DNA from: Beroe forskalii
Taxonomy: Eukaryota > Ctenophora > Nuda > Beroida > Beroidae
Assembly (NCBI GenBank): GCA_011033025.1
Contig: WFMF01000467.1
Span: forward strand, 62,001 to 126,000
DNA length: 64,000 nt
Reading direction: 5' to 3'
A program made the position numbers and the translations under genes. A model generated the notes under the pieces. The model had not been told where the DNA came from, searched no databases, and saw only the letters and a program-made list of their open reading frames with translations. This document shows positions 33,401 to 40,752 of the stretch, in pieces. Positions within the stretch are counted from its first letter, which is position 1. The number at the start of each line of letters is the position of its first letter.

Positions 33401-36400
33401 TATTGTGAAACCATCTTATTACAACAACCAGGACTTCTTTTAAATCGCAGTTTAGAATTTCTGCATTATAACCTCGTGATGTAATAATTTGAATGTAATT
33501 GACCTTTCATAGAAATTAGAAAATATAATGCTGCGACTTTTAAACATAAAATCAATGTTAAATAAACAACTCAGTACTCATAATTTTTCTTTAACTCCTC
33601 GGTTTGCTTGCCAGATTAATAAAATTGTTCAATATACTCCAAACCTGAAATCTTCGCGACATATTCGGATTTTCCTTTACACGGAGATAAGATTGAATTT
33701 AAAATGCAGCTTTTGTTTAGACAATAGAGGCAGCGCACCACGAAGTGCCAAACTACTCATGTCTCTAAATAATGCGAAAGAACGCTACTTCGTTCACACC
33801 ACTAACACATGCATTGAGTTGTCAACCCAAGAAGAGGCAATGACGCGTATAGCACTCTCTAAAGAGCTTGAGTTCTTGCGTCTGTCCCTCACATTCGTGC
33901 TCCTGGACCTCACGGAGCAACTCTCAGCCTTCATCTCACTCGCCTTCGCAGGGCGCCTCTCCGCCGCCCACCTGGAGGGCGTGGGGCTGGCTAACACCAT
34001 CTTCAACCTGGTGGTGGTGCCCTTGTCAGCAGGGTACGCTTCTGTGTTCGACACTTACTGCCCCCAAGTCCTGGGGTCTAAGCGGGACCTGGGCACAGTG
34101 TTCCTGAGGTGCATGTTTCAGGGATGGGCGTTGCTTTTGCTCGTGTTGGGACCGTACCTCAACATCGTTTTCATCGTGGATGTCCTTCCAGATTCGGTGA
34201 TATCAACCAATAACACGGCTGAAGAAATCACATCTGATGGTTCGAATGAAGACAGTGGTAATTTCAAGGACTTCGCCGTAACTTACATCAGGATCACAGC
34301 AGTAGTCGAGTTTTTGTACTTCTCTTTCACGCTTATCTGTAAAAACCTTGCCATTCAGAAGTACAGTAAGTTCGTCAACTTCCTGTCCTGCGTGATGGTA
34401 GCTTCCCACTTTCTTTCGAATTACATCCTTGTGAGCTTGCTGGACCTGGGGCTGGACGGTCTAGCGCTGGCTAATATCCTGGCCATGGTACTTCCTCTTA
34501 GCATGGCACTGCTCATCTGTTGCTTCATGAGTCAGCGAGATAAGTTCGCGTGGAATGGTTTCTCCTGGAGCTGCATGGTCGGGTGGGGACCCATGGTAAC
34601 CCTCGGTGTAGCGGGGGCACTCAACGTGTTCGCTGAAATGGCTCTCTACGAGCTGACCACGTTCTGCAGTCAGTTCGACGGGGCAGCTGCGTTTTCTGTG
34701 GTGATCATCACTCACCAGTTAGTGGGTCTGTGGTGGTCGGTAGCCCTGGGCATGTCGAGAGCAGGGGCTACTCTCATTGGCGCGGCTCTGGGGGAAGCTG
34801 ATCCGGCCAAGACACGGCTCTGTGTCCGGCTGACTCTCTTAAACTCTGTGGTGGTCTCCTGTTCGCTGGCACTGGTGGCTTATGCCACCATGAATTACCA
34901 AGTGCAGCTCTTCTCATCCGATAAACGTGTCATTGACTTGTTCACGACCAACTTCTGGATTATTTGTCTAGGGATTCCCATTGATCACATCCAAACTGCA
35001 ATTAATCAAGGCATTCTGGTGGCATTTGGGGCACAGGTTTTCACGGCTTGGTCCATGAGCATATCCTGTTACGTCATTGGACTTCCAATAATCCTGCTTA
35101 GCATATTCTTCACGGATCTTTCAGTAACTGGAATCTTCCTAGGCCTGGTGGCATCCGGCTTGGGCATGCTGGTATCGGGGGTTTGGAAGCTGTGGAGGGT
35201 GGACATTGAGACGGAAGTGGAACACTCTAAGGAACGGACTGGTGAAGTGACGATTGAGAGTGAAGTTGAGGTGACCGGACAAGAAGCCCATGCAGGGAGC
35301 GAGGGTGTAGAAATGAGACGAAGAAGTCTTATTTCTGTTGAAGAAAGCCATCTAGATTACGAGTCAACTGCACGTCTTGCAGTAGAGGAGGACACAACAG
35401 CATCATTGTCAGTCGATGAACAGAAGGAAGCCCACAGAAACCTTGCTCTCGTCGGTCTGGCAGCAGTGGTTTGTGTGGTTTTTATGGGCGTGTCTCTGAT
35501 ACGCAAGTAGTATTCCTGACTAGCGTGAGTGGTTTACGGTGACATGTCGAACTTCTGCGTGCGCGCAACGCGGCTTTTTCGAGCGCAGCTCACTGGCTGT
35601 TTATAACAGGCATTGAGCTGCGCACGATAACGCCGCGCACGTTTGACGTGTCCCCATTATCATTATGATTACTGTGTATATCATCTATGTACAGATTTTA
35701 ATGCTTTACCTATTATGATAATATTAAATTCGATTCAATCACCACAGCGCATGCTATAAGTAAGTAGAAATATTGGCAACTAGAAAAGTAGAAAACCCAC
35801 AGCACCCACTTTGCGCGACCAGTGCGCTGTATCAAACAAATCCCGTATTTTCGTGCCATCCTCAGTGGAATTTTTTTGAAAATTGGCTGGGAATTAGAGT
35901 AAAAAGTGGCATTCTTCGCTTGGGGTAAAGACCAGCTGGTTTTGGCATGTTTTCACTGAAATGACCTAAATCTAAAGAATAGGCTCGATTGCTAGCTGGA
36001 GAAACAATAGAAACGTGCAAAAATGTTTTTCATTGAATAGGTATGATAATGATTTTAAGATGTTTATGATGGCCATTTTGATTGTTTTCACTAAAATTTT
36101 TCGACCAAAGTCAAACACAAGGAAATATCGCGGCTGGTTTGGGAATGCGGTGGCTGGTTTGGGAATGCGATGGGAATCCAGCGGCTGGATTCGGATTTAA
36201 CACCAGGAAAGATCGATTATGGTATTCAAATCTATGAATTTCATGATTTTGAGTTCATCATTTATGAAACGTATCCAGAAATGTTTATTTCGTTCGAAAT
36301 TAAGCTTATTTCGTTTGAATTTAAGCTTTTTTTAACTTCATATTTGGAAATTTGACTGGGAAATTGATTCCCACATTCCCCATGTTGTGCCACTGGGGTG

Positions 36401-38414
36401 CCATCATTGGTCAAACACTCATACCCACAAGCACTGTCGGTAAATTAATATCATGTCAATAATAATAATATTCCAAATTAGGGTTTATAGTGATTTTCTT
36501 GAAGGGAGCTAAAAAATTTAGAGACGTTAGGGGACAAGAACCAATCTCTAATGGAACATGAAATGCAATAAATATTTCAATCAATCTTTTCTAAGATAAT
36601 ATGTAAAAGTTTTACTGTCATCAGGAGCCTCTTTAGGGTAGAGCGGTATCATGATAAGGGGCAGGATGAAAGAGACGAAGGAGTAACAGATTTTACAAAG
36701 GAGCATGGTGAGGAAGCGCAGCTTGGTGGGGCTCAGTTCCATGACGTACACCAGCATCACCTGGTGAGAAGGAGATAAGTGGAGGCTATCCAGGGAGATT
36801 ATGGATAAATGAAAATGATCATAAAAACGATCAAATAGATGTAGAAATGCGGGTGATTTTGAGTGACGGGTGGCACTATGATTTCAGAGATAACTCACCG
36901 GATGGATGGCACTTGTGAAGAGGGCGAACACAATGTAGAAAGTCTGAAGAACTATAGCGTTAGTTGCGCCAGTGAGCACAGCAGTGATAAATACCAGCAC
37001 GACCAGACTGACACCCATGAAGACCCGTCTCCCAAACCTGTCAGCTAAAACACCTGGTATGGTGTCGGCGGTTATTTGCTCGAAGAGGGCTGAAATTTCA
37101 TCAACATTGAGCTATTTTAAGGCTACGTATAACGAGAAATTTATCGGACGGGATGCTAGTTCGTACTGACAACAGAAAATTATTTACGGATTACTTATGT
37201 ACGGATTTTTGAAGGATATAGCAATAATTAGAGAATCAGTTAACTAAGTACACGCTACTCAGAACTGAGACATACGTTTCATAGAATGTCTGGTGATTCC
37301 AAAATGCCCAAATATGGTCGAAGATCAAGGTATTGCTTTGGAGCAGGAAATTACTTGCCTCCTACAGGAGCTCCTATTATGGATCCAACCAGTCCGAGGA
37401 ACACCAGACTATTGATTTCTTCTGATTTCATCGAAAACATGCGATAGTAACATTCCACATATCATTGCAAATGTTCATTAAAATCTTCACAATTCGAACT
37501 TGCGATGTAATGGCAAAGATCACCTCGTACAACACTCATGTCATTATTAAATGATTTGCACTGGCAGTGATTAGTGGAACTACTCACATGCATAATAGCA
37601 TATTGCCGAAGTTGTCCGGGACCCCGTCCACGAAGCACTTGATGGCGATCACCATGACGGCGGCGAGGAAAGGCAGGGCGTGGCACCGGCCCAGCCAGCG
37701 GTCTGGATGGCCCAGTTGACGGTCACGTAGCCCTCCCCGTCCCCGGGCACTGTCTCCGAGCAGTTGCTGACTGTGGAGCTGCTGACCCCCAACAACTGGT
37801 GCTCCACGCTGAGGCGACTGCTCGGCTTCTTCCCCACCTTCTCCCCCTCCTTCTCCGCATGGGGAGACCACGGCGGACTCTGTCAGTTCGGAGTTGTTGG
37901 TGAGCGGGATCTTGTCCTCAGACTTGGAGCTGGGTTTGCGTTGGAGGGGTGGCTCTGTGCTGTCCTTGGTGGGGGTGGGGGTCTGTACGGTGATGCTTGG
38001 GTGGAGTCCGGGAAGGCAGTTCGGGGTCAGACTCCGCAGGTCAGTGTGGTTGGGCTGGTTGGTGGTGGGTAGGGTCTTGCCCCCGGGGGCTGCTGAGCGA
38101 CCCCGGGGCGGGGGAGGGGGCGGGGCGCTGTTCTCGGATCCATTGCATGGCACCCCATCCCCGGCTAACGAGGTGGTCTGTCTGCGTTTCTGGAGGGGCG
38201 TGAGGGGCAGGACCCGTAGAGCCCCCGAGGGGGCGGGGGAGGCTCCCCCTCCCGTCTTGCATCTCTGATGCGGGCAGCGGGGGGATGGGGCGCGAGGAGA
38301 GGGGCGCAGTGAGGGACGAGGCCGGGACAGTTGACTGCAACGAGGGAGAGACTCTTCCGATGGTGCGTACTACAGTGAGCTCTGGCGGCTCTTCCATCAC
38401 ATTCTCTAGAGCAT
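18356..38414 (-). CDS. SVOP/SV2-like major facilitator transporter, ~12 exons
   Basis: The exons below join in consistent phase to about 780 residues. Order: a long Pro/Ser-rich cytosolic N-terminus; TM1; TM2 and a loop with LADRFGRR, the MFS loop 2-3 signature; TM3-4; TM5 after YVMELSPTKLR; a cytosolic loop; TM7; a Cys-rich domain between TM7 and TM8; TM8; TM9-10; IEYYPTSLRCTGVGF and TM11; and TM12 ending in ELETKRLP, like the PIETKG/PETKG motif. VTVNWAIQTAGWG before TM1 resembles the start of SVOP and SV2 proteins. A large luminal domain between TM7 and TM8 is an SV2 trait. TM6 was not found, perhaps in an unseen exon at 27-36 kb. The substrate is unknown. Its introns host a MATE gene, a foldback, MITEs and minisatellites, and three exons are duplicated in inverse orientation at 8096-11898. 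Several single-base frame breaks occur. Confidence 0.83.
18554..18759. mobile_element. Mariner-type MITE, copy A (TA target)
   Basis: The termini are CCTTAGGGGGTGTATTTATG and CACATAAATACACCTCCTAA then GG. TA follows the right end; the left TA has become TT. The homologous left-arm sequence near 12090 (TTAACATATACTTAATTG) is the empty site, so the insertion postdates the inverted duplication or was lost from the other arm. Copies B and C lie at 53344 and 62104. A TGACGTCA octamer sits in the centre of all three copies. Confidence 0.88.
18965..19098 (-). CDS. SVOP-like exon 11: TM11
   Basis: This is the right-arm copy of 11765-11898, encoding IEYYPTSLRCTGVGFLAGVG and onward to GGVYGR. Its 3' splice site CCCCCTCAG|ATAGAG is the last of a ~21-copy tandem array lying immediately upstream on the minus strand. 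Donor: CAG|GTGAGG. Confidence 0.86.
19099..19930 (-). repeat. Splice-acceptor minisatellite, right arm (~21 units)
   Basis: These are minus-strand units of CCCCTCAG|ATAGAGTA with ATCCCCTGGTATCC spacers, the same family as the left-arm arrays. Units range from about 26 to 41 bases because some copies lack the CTCCCCATTTA segment. No transposon interrupts the array, unlike the left arm. Confidence 0.9.
20149..20264 (-). CDS. SVOP-like exon 10: TM9-TM10
   Basis: This encodes LLFAICKFTGGVWVLVFATC and then LAFNTAIGAVYSISWLYM between TTTTGCAG and ATG|GTTTGT. It joins exon 9 through a split Gly codon (G|GG). The protein is identical to the left-arm copy. Confidence 0.86.
20459..20614 (-). CDS. SVOP-like exon 9: TM8
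   Basis: This encodes CVRESTKRYFLFNSVRNLLY, then VLGFVIGILLVQYTSRKDAF and IHVAFYITFING. The acceptor is CACTGTCCAG|GCTGTGTGAG and the donor ACG|GTACGT. Its first 39 bases are the seed of the 3.6 kb minisatellite at 4531-8129. In this arm that segment is single-copy, so this is the intact form. Confidence 0.86.
20720..20785 (+). other. C2H2 zinc-finger-like fragment, copy 1
   Basis: The plus-strand reading GHFYCDECDYTAK holds a Cys-x2-Cys finger half typical of C2H2 proteins, preceded by an open frame from 20720. A related sequence, GHCYCDVCDYKEK, lies at about 26634-26680. Both are in introns of the opposite-strand SVOP-like gene. They are probably fragments of one dispersed element or gene family. 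Confidence 0.4.
20807..21007 (-). CDS. SVOP-like exon 8: Cys-rich luminal domain
   Basis: This encodes VKWSDDLTCSADGEVCNPLD, SQGRTCCHDNHCVNATATLD, NPASCTDISTCKSLREFARS and YDDDKTTR. It has eight cysteines in about 65 residues and one NAT glycosylation site. The donor chosen is CGC|GTGAGT, which is strong and gives the phase required by exon 9; a weaker CAG|GTCCTA at 20833 would break the frame. Its 3' splice site CTAACCCAG|TGAAGTGGAG is the last of seven tandem copies lying upstream on the minus strand. Confidence 0.82.
21008..21470 (-). repeat. ~69-bp minisatellite spanning the exon 8 acceptor (6 extra copies)
   Basis: CACTTCACTG (minus CAG|TGAAGTG) recurs at about 21071, 21134, 21212, 21280, 21348 and 21414, in addition to the true site at 21001. 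Each copy keeps the intron end CTAACTCAG or similar plus the exon start TGAAGTGGAGTGGCGACCT, then degenerates into C-rich intron (G runs on the plus strand). The exon-derived part matches the true exon at most of 19 positions. Confidence 0.88.
21812..21933 (-). CDS. SVOP-like exon 7: TM7
   Basis: This encodes TTILLATFMVVCNVQYFASH, then VLTEEILTNQCNCGVDLTSS, with donor CAG|GTATAT in phase 1. The upstream boundary is uncertain. A start at 21933, directly after CCGCGG, joins exon 6 seamlessly (RPIRG-TTILL) but has no AG acceptor. A start after GAGAAAG near 21996 would add about 21 residues and uses a weak AG without a pyrimidine tract. Confidence 0.65.
22892..23055. mobile_element. Harbinger-type MITE with TTA duplication
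   Basis: The 164-base element starts GGGATCGTTCACATATTAC and ends GACGTGAACGATCCC. It is flanked by TTA at 22889-22891 and 23056-23058. A 12-base terminal repeat plus a TTA target matches PIF/Harbinger elements. It is nested in the loop of the foldback. Confidence 0.8.
23580..24650. repeat. Degenerate tandem repeat of GTCAAGGGTAGAGTGCTGTC
   Basis: Some 40 diverged ~20-base units (AGTGTTGTCAAAGG, GAGTGCTGTCAAGG and variants) fill the loop of the foldback. No coding sequence is supported. Confidence 0.75.
25558..25717 (-). CDS. SVOP-like exon 6: cytosolic loop before TM7
   Basis: This encodes QTKRAQETVMMMLDTNLGDK, then LRPDLLNVELYPYSDPAIHG and LSLPKLFFRPIRG. The position and content match the MFS central loop (RAQE.. 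helix, then a LxxLF.P.R box). Acceptor: ACTTCTCAG|GGCAGAC. Donor: GCGG|GTTAGT. Confidence 0.8.
25718..26545. other. Intron 5 of the SVOP-like gene, no other feature seen
   Basis: AT-rich intron with no repeats or open frames of note. Confidence 0.5.
26546..26639 (-). CDS. SVOP-like exon 5 (tentative; one-base frame problem)
   Basis: The 94-base candidate lies between CGCAATAG and ATAG|GTATAG. Its start reads MSSTEPLSFDSLFNMPYSK in the phase left by exon 4, and its end reads YTEFLSSTMIG in the phase required by exon 6. The two frames differ by one base near 26580. It sits where the family has the post-TM6 segment. TM6 itself is not in it. Confidence 0.5.
26640..27809. other. Intron sequence; second zinc-finger-like fragment; no gene
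   Basis: Plus-strand GHCYCDVCDYKEK (about 26634-26680) resembles the fragment at 20720-20785. Around 26995-27060 and 27315-27370 the motif GGCCGAGTT recurs. Near 27800 the minus strand offers a good acceptor (CGATTTTCCCTCAG|GCTTATG), but no convincing exon follows it. Confidence 0.4.
27810..29970. repeat. 51-bp minisatellite (~42 units)
   Basis: The plus-strand unit is TACCTTTAGCGGCGCTGTAT, CTAGGAGAGTCTCAAAGTGT, GGTGTTATTAG. Units are highly uniform; a few lose two to four bases (28020, 28225, 29585). Because 51 is divisible by three, long open frames appear on both strands; these are repeat artefacts. On the minus strand every unit holds CTCCTAG|ATACAGCGCCGCTAAAG|GTACTAATAAC, that is an AG, 17 bases and a GT with a TACTAAT-like branch motif. 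It lies in the SVOP-like intron between exons 4 and 5. Confidence 0.92.
30190..30880. repeat. Four diverged ~170-bp tandem units
   Basis: Each unit contains CTCAGGAAGGT or a variant, GGCGGAAAATGT, GCCATGTTTATA, ATGCCCTNAAATGATCAGGA and GGCGAAAAACT. No coding sequence is supported. Confidence 0.65.
30881..33527. other. AT-rich intronic DNA, no gene seen
   Basis: No coding sequence is supported. Minor simple repeats (ACAAACATATACAAAC near 32825-32870) are present. The missing TM6 exon of the SVOP-like gene might lie in this or the adjacent intron DNA but was not identified. Confidence 0.45.
33528..35510 (+). CDS. MATE-family multidrug/toxin extrusion transporter, intronless
   Basis: MATE (SLC47-type) proteins exchange protons or sodium for organic cations across the plasma membrane. 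The frame gives 660 residues. The transporter begins at about residue 108 (SKELEFLRLSLTFVLLDLTE). It carries GVGLANTIFNLVVVPLSAGY, then ASVFDTYCPQVLGS, matching the conserved MATE N-lobe. LGLDGLALANILA, FAEMALYELTTF, the C-lobe GMSRAGATLIGAALGE and a short C-terminal helix after an acidic tail (LVGLAAVVCVVFMGVSLIRK) follow, as in animal MATE1. An acidic, glycosylatable loop lies between the third and fourth helices. The first ~100 residues are AT-rich and unlike the family. Starts at 33759 (583 residues) or 33840 (556 residues) are more plausible, the latter close to the usual ~570. The gene has no introns and is nested antisense in an SVOP-like intron, suggesting a retrocopy or a naturally intronless gene. 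Confidence 0.88.
   Translation: MLRLLNIKSMLNKQLSTHNFSLTPRFACQINKIVQYTPNLKSSRHIRIFLYTEIRLNLKCSFCLDNRGSAPRSAKLLMSLNNAKERYFVHTTNTCIELSTQEEAMTRIALSKELEFLRLSLTFVLLDLTEQLSAFISLAFAGRLSAAHLEGVGLANTIFNLVVVPLSAGYASVFDTYCPQVLGSKRDLGTVFLRCMFQGWALLLLVLGPYLNIVFIVDVLPDSVISTNNTAEEITSDGSNEDSGNFKDFAVTYIRITAVVEFLYFSFTLICKNLAIQKYSKFVNFLSCVMVASHFLSNYILVSLLDLGLDGLALANILAMVLPLSMALLICCFMSQRDKFAWNGFSWSCMVGWGPMVTLGVAGALNVFAEMALYELTTFCSQFDGAAAFSVVIITHQLVGLWWSVALGMSRAGATLIGAALGEADPAKTRLCVRLTLLNSVVVSCSLALVAYATMNYQVQLFSSDKRVIDLFTTNFWIICLGIPIDHIQTAINQGILVAFGAQVFTAWSMSISCYVIGLPIILLSIFFTDLSVTGIFLGLVASGLGMLVSGVWKLWRVDIETEVEHSKERTGEVTIESEVEVTGQEAHAGSEGVEMRRRSLISVEESHLDYESTARLAVEEDTTASLSVDEQKEAHRNLALVGLAAVVCVVFMGVSLIRK
35538..35655. 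repeat. GC-rich imperfect hairpin downstream of the MATE gene
   Basis: Outer arms GGTGACATGTCGAAC and GTTTGACGTGTCCCC, and inner arms GCGCAGCTCA and TGAGCTGCGC, fold into a ~118-base palindrome 28 bases after the stop. It may be a small MITE. Confidence 0.65.
35656..36615. other. No gene; a short direct repeat
   Basis: GGCTGGTTTGGGAATGCG is directly repeated at about 36131 and 36152. The rest is AT-rich intron of the minus-strand gene. Confidence 0.5.
36616..36760 (-). CDS. SVOP-like exon 4: TM4 end and TM5
   Basis: This encodes VMLVYVMELSPTKLRFLTML, then LCKICYSFVSFILPLIMIPL and YPKEAPDD. The Y-x-x-E-x-x-P-T-x-x-R motif marks the N-half loop 4-5 of SVOP/SLC22 proteins. Acceptor: TCTCACCAG|GTGATG. 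Donor: GACA|GTAAAA, phase 1. Confidence 0.83.
36899..37089 (-). CDS. SVOP-like exon 3: TM2 end, LADRFGRR loop, TM3-TM4
   Basis: This encodes LFEQITADTIPGVLADRFGR, RVFMGVSLVVLVFITAVLTG and ATNAIVLQTFYIVFALFTSA, then IHP. The DRFGRR loop is the MFS signature. It joins exon 2 to give PVGALFEQ. Confidence 0.88.
37359..37408 (-). CDS. SVOP-like exon 2: TM2 (50 bases, GC donor)
   Basis: This encodes LVFLGLVGSIIGAPVGG. The acceptor is ATCAATAG|TCTGG. The 3' boundary that keeps phase with exon 3 is GGAG|GCAAGT, a GC-AG intron. Confidence 0.8.
37588..38414 (-). CDS. SVOP-like exon 1: Pro-rich cytosolic N-terminus and TM1
   Basis: The acceptor CCCCCACCTCCCCAG|ATGCTC opens the exon and CAT|GTGAGT closes it in phase 2. 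Content: MEEPPELTVVRTIGRVSPSL, a Pro/Ser/Gly-rich stretch, KKPSSRLSVEHQLLGVSSST, NCSETVPGDGEGYVTVNWAI, then CHALPFLAAVMVIAIKCFVD as TM1. These blocks lie in three different frames. Each change falls near a G or C run (about 38150, 37850 and 37690), consistent with one-base consensus errors or with true lesions. GC content is much higher than in neighbouring DNA. A further upstream exon is likely, because no start codon in good context is seen. Confidence 0.72.
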
Positions 38415-39267
38415 CTGGGGAGGTGGGGGGGTTACACGGCACAACCAGAGGGTTTTGGTTAATGGAAAACACTTAATTTAAGTAAGCTAAATAGAATAAT
38501 GACGCATAGTGAGCTAGAATGATATGTGTTATATAGCAACGACTCAAGATGAATATTGGAAATATTTTGTGCGAACTTATCAAGATTCTATAGCCTACAA
38601 TTTTTCAGCAGAATGATACTGTAATTTCAAAGAGAAGAATTTCTAATGTTCACTGTCTTCATAATACAAAAGGTTTAGATTCCTACATTCCATGACACAG
38701 AAAGCGAATAAGACTTATACAAATACTCCAAACTATGTGCCGAGCAAAATATTTATAATCGGAAAAGCCAACAAATCACCAATAGGTTCAGTAATGAAAA
38801 GAAATTTACCAATAATAAAAAATGTTATAGAAAAGCGTTAACATATAATAAATAAGCGTGAGAGGGGAATAATCACTGGCAATAGAACGTGCAGCTGTCA
38901 ACGATTATCAATACAATGCCACGAGAATAAAATGGGTCTTTATCTACTTATATAGTCTTCAGGTGTTCTCATAATTTTGTGCAGTAACTCATTATTGACA
39001 CTCAATTCCAAACTTAGTCTTTCACATCGGATTGTATTTGACACCATTGAACCCGCTCGATTACTCGATTCAAGCATTGATCGCATAACACAAACATTCC
39101 TACACCTAAGGAGACTGTAACAGTGTAAACGTCGATAGGAAGCTCGCACACGCGTGTCAACACTATCTTAGTCTTAAAGCTCTATGCTCCTGAAACTACG
39201 AAAACCCCATGTCACGAGGCGTGACTAAAATGTGCATAGTCTAACGGATACTGTGTGAGGGACAGAC
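38415..39267. other. AT-rich, no gene seen
   Basis: Probably intron or 5' flank of the SVOP-like gene. The open frame at 38940-39149 (-) has no recognisable content or splice context. Confidence 0.45.
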
Positions 39268-39309
39268 CTCCAAGAATTCCGACTTCCGGGCAGCCACCCA
39301 GTGTTGGAG
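39268..39309 (-). CDS. Possible upstream 42-base exon of the SVOP-like gene
   Basis: Between CCACAG and GAG|GTCTGT lies a 42-base segment that in the phase needed by exon 1 encodes PTLGGCPEVGILG, joining to DALENVMEEPP. It begins in the last unit of the 25-bp minisatellite to its right, the same arrangement as at other exons of this gene. The coding status is not proven. Confidence 0.35.
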
Positions 39310-40752
39310 CTGTGGTAGCCACCCTGTGTTGGAGCTGTGGTAGCCACCTAGTGTTTGAGCTGTGGCAGCCACCCAGTGTTAGAGCTGTGGCAGCCACCCA
39401 GTGTTAGGGCTGTGGTAGCCACCCAGTGTTGGAGCTGTGGTAGCCTACCAGTGTTGGAGCTGTGGTAGCCACCCAGTGTTTGAGCTGTGGTAGCCACCCA
39501 GTGTTGGAGCTGTGGTAGCCACACAGTGTTGGAGCTGTGGTAGCCACCCAGTGTTGCAGCTGTGGCAGCCACCCAGTGTTAGAGCTTTGGCAGCCACCCA
39601 GTGTTGGAGCTGTGGTAGCCACCCAGTGTTGGAGCTGTGGCAGCCACCCAGTGTTAGAGCTTTGGCAGCCACCCAGTGTTGGAGCTGTGGTAGCCACCCA
39701 GTGTTGGGGCTGTGGTAGCCACCCAGTGTTGGAGCTGTGGCAGCCACCCAGTGTTAGAGCTGTGGTAGCCACCCAGTGTTGGAGCTGTGGTAGCCACCCA
39801 GTGTTGAAGCTGTGGCAGCCACCCAGTGTTAGAGCTTTGGCAGCCACCCAGTGTTGGAGCTGTGGTAGCCACCCAGTGTTGGAGCTGTGGCAGCCACCCA
39901 GTGTTGGAGCTGTGGTAGCCACCCAGTGTTGGAGCTGTGGTAGCCACCCAGTGCTAGAGCTGTGGCAGCCACCCAGTGTTGAAGCTGTGGTAGCCACCCA
40001 GTGTTGGAGCTTTGGCAGCCACCCAGTGTTGGAGCTGTGGTAGCCACCCAGTGTTGGAGCTGTGGTAGCCACCCAGTGTTGGAGCTGTGGTAGCCACCCA
40101 GTGCTAGAGCTGTGGCAGCCACCCAGTGTTGAAGCTGTGGTAGCCACCCAGTGTTGGAGCTGTGGCAGCCAACCAGTGTTGGAGCTGTGGCAGCCACCCA
40201 GTGTTGGAGCTGTGGCAGCCACCCAGTGTTAGAGCTGTGGTAACCACCCAGTGTTGGAGCTGTGGCAGCCACCCAGTGTTGGAGCTGTGGCAGCCACCCA
40301 GTGTTAGAGCTTTGGCAGCCACCCAGTGTTGGAGCTGTGGCAGCCACCCAGTGTTAGAGCTTTGGCAGCCACCCAGTGTTGGAGCTGTGGTAGCCACCCA
40401 GTGTTGGAGCTGTGGCAGCCACCCAGTGTTAGAGCTTTGGCAGCCACCCAGTGTTGGAGCTGTGGTAGCCACCCAGTGTTTGAGCTGTGGTAGCCACCCA
40501 GTGTTGGAGCTGTGGTAGCCACACAGTGTTGGAGCTGTGGTAGCCACCCAGTGTTGCAGCTGTGGCAGCCACCCAGTGTTGGAGCTGTGGTAGCCACCCA
40601 GTGTTAGAGCTGTGGCAGCCACCCAGTGTTGGAGCTGTGGTAGCCACACAGTGTTGGAGCTGTGGCTGCCACCCAGTGTTTGAGCTGTGGTAGCCACCCA
40701 GTGTTGGAGCTGTGGTAGCCACCCAGTGTTAGAGCTGTGGCAGCCACCCAGT
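39290..40752. repeat. 25-bp minisatellite (~58 units)
   Basis: The unit is CAGCCACCCAGTGTTGGAGC followed by TGTGG, with variable positions (CAGCC/TAGCC, TTGGAG/TTAGAG, CTGTGG/CTTTGG). Three units make 75 bases, so all frames stay open and give spurious 25-residue-repeat proteins on both strands. Each unit reads CCACAG|CTCCAACACTGGGTGGC on the minus strand. Confidence 0.93.

Noticed and set aside
39404..40697. Long open frames with 25-residue repeats on both strands
   Set aside because: They are an artefact of the 25-bp minisatellite (3 x 25 = 75), open in several frames at once.
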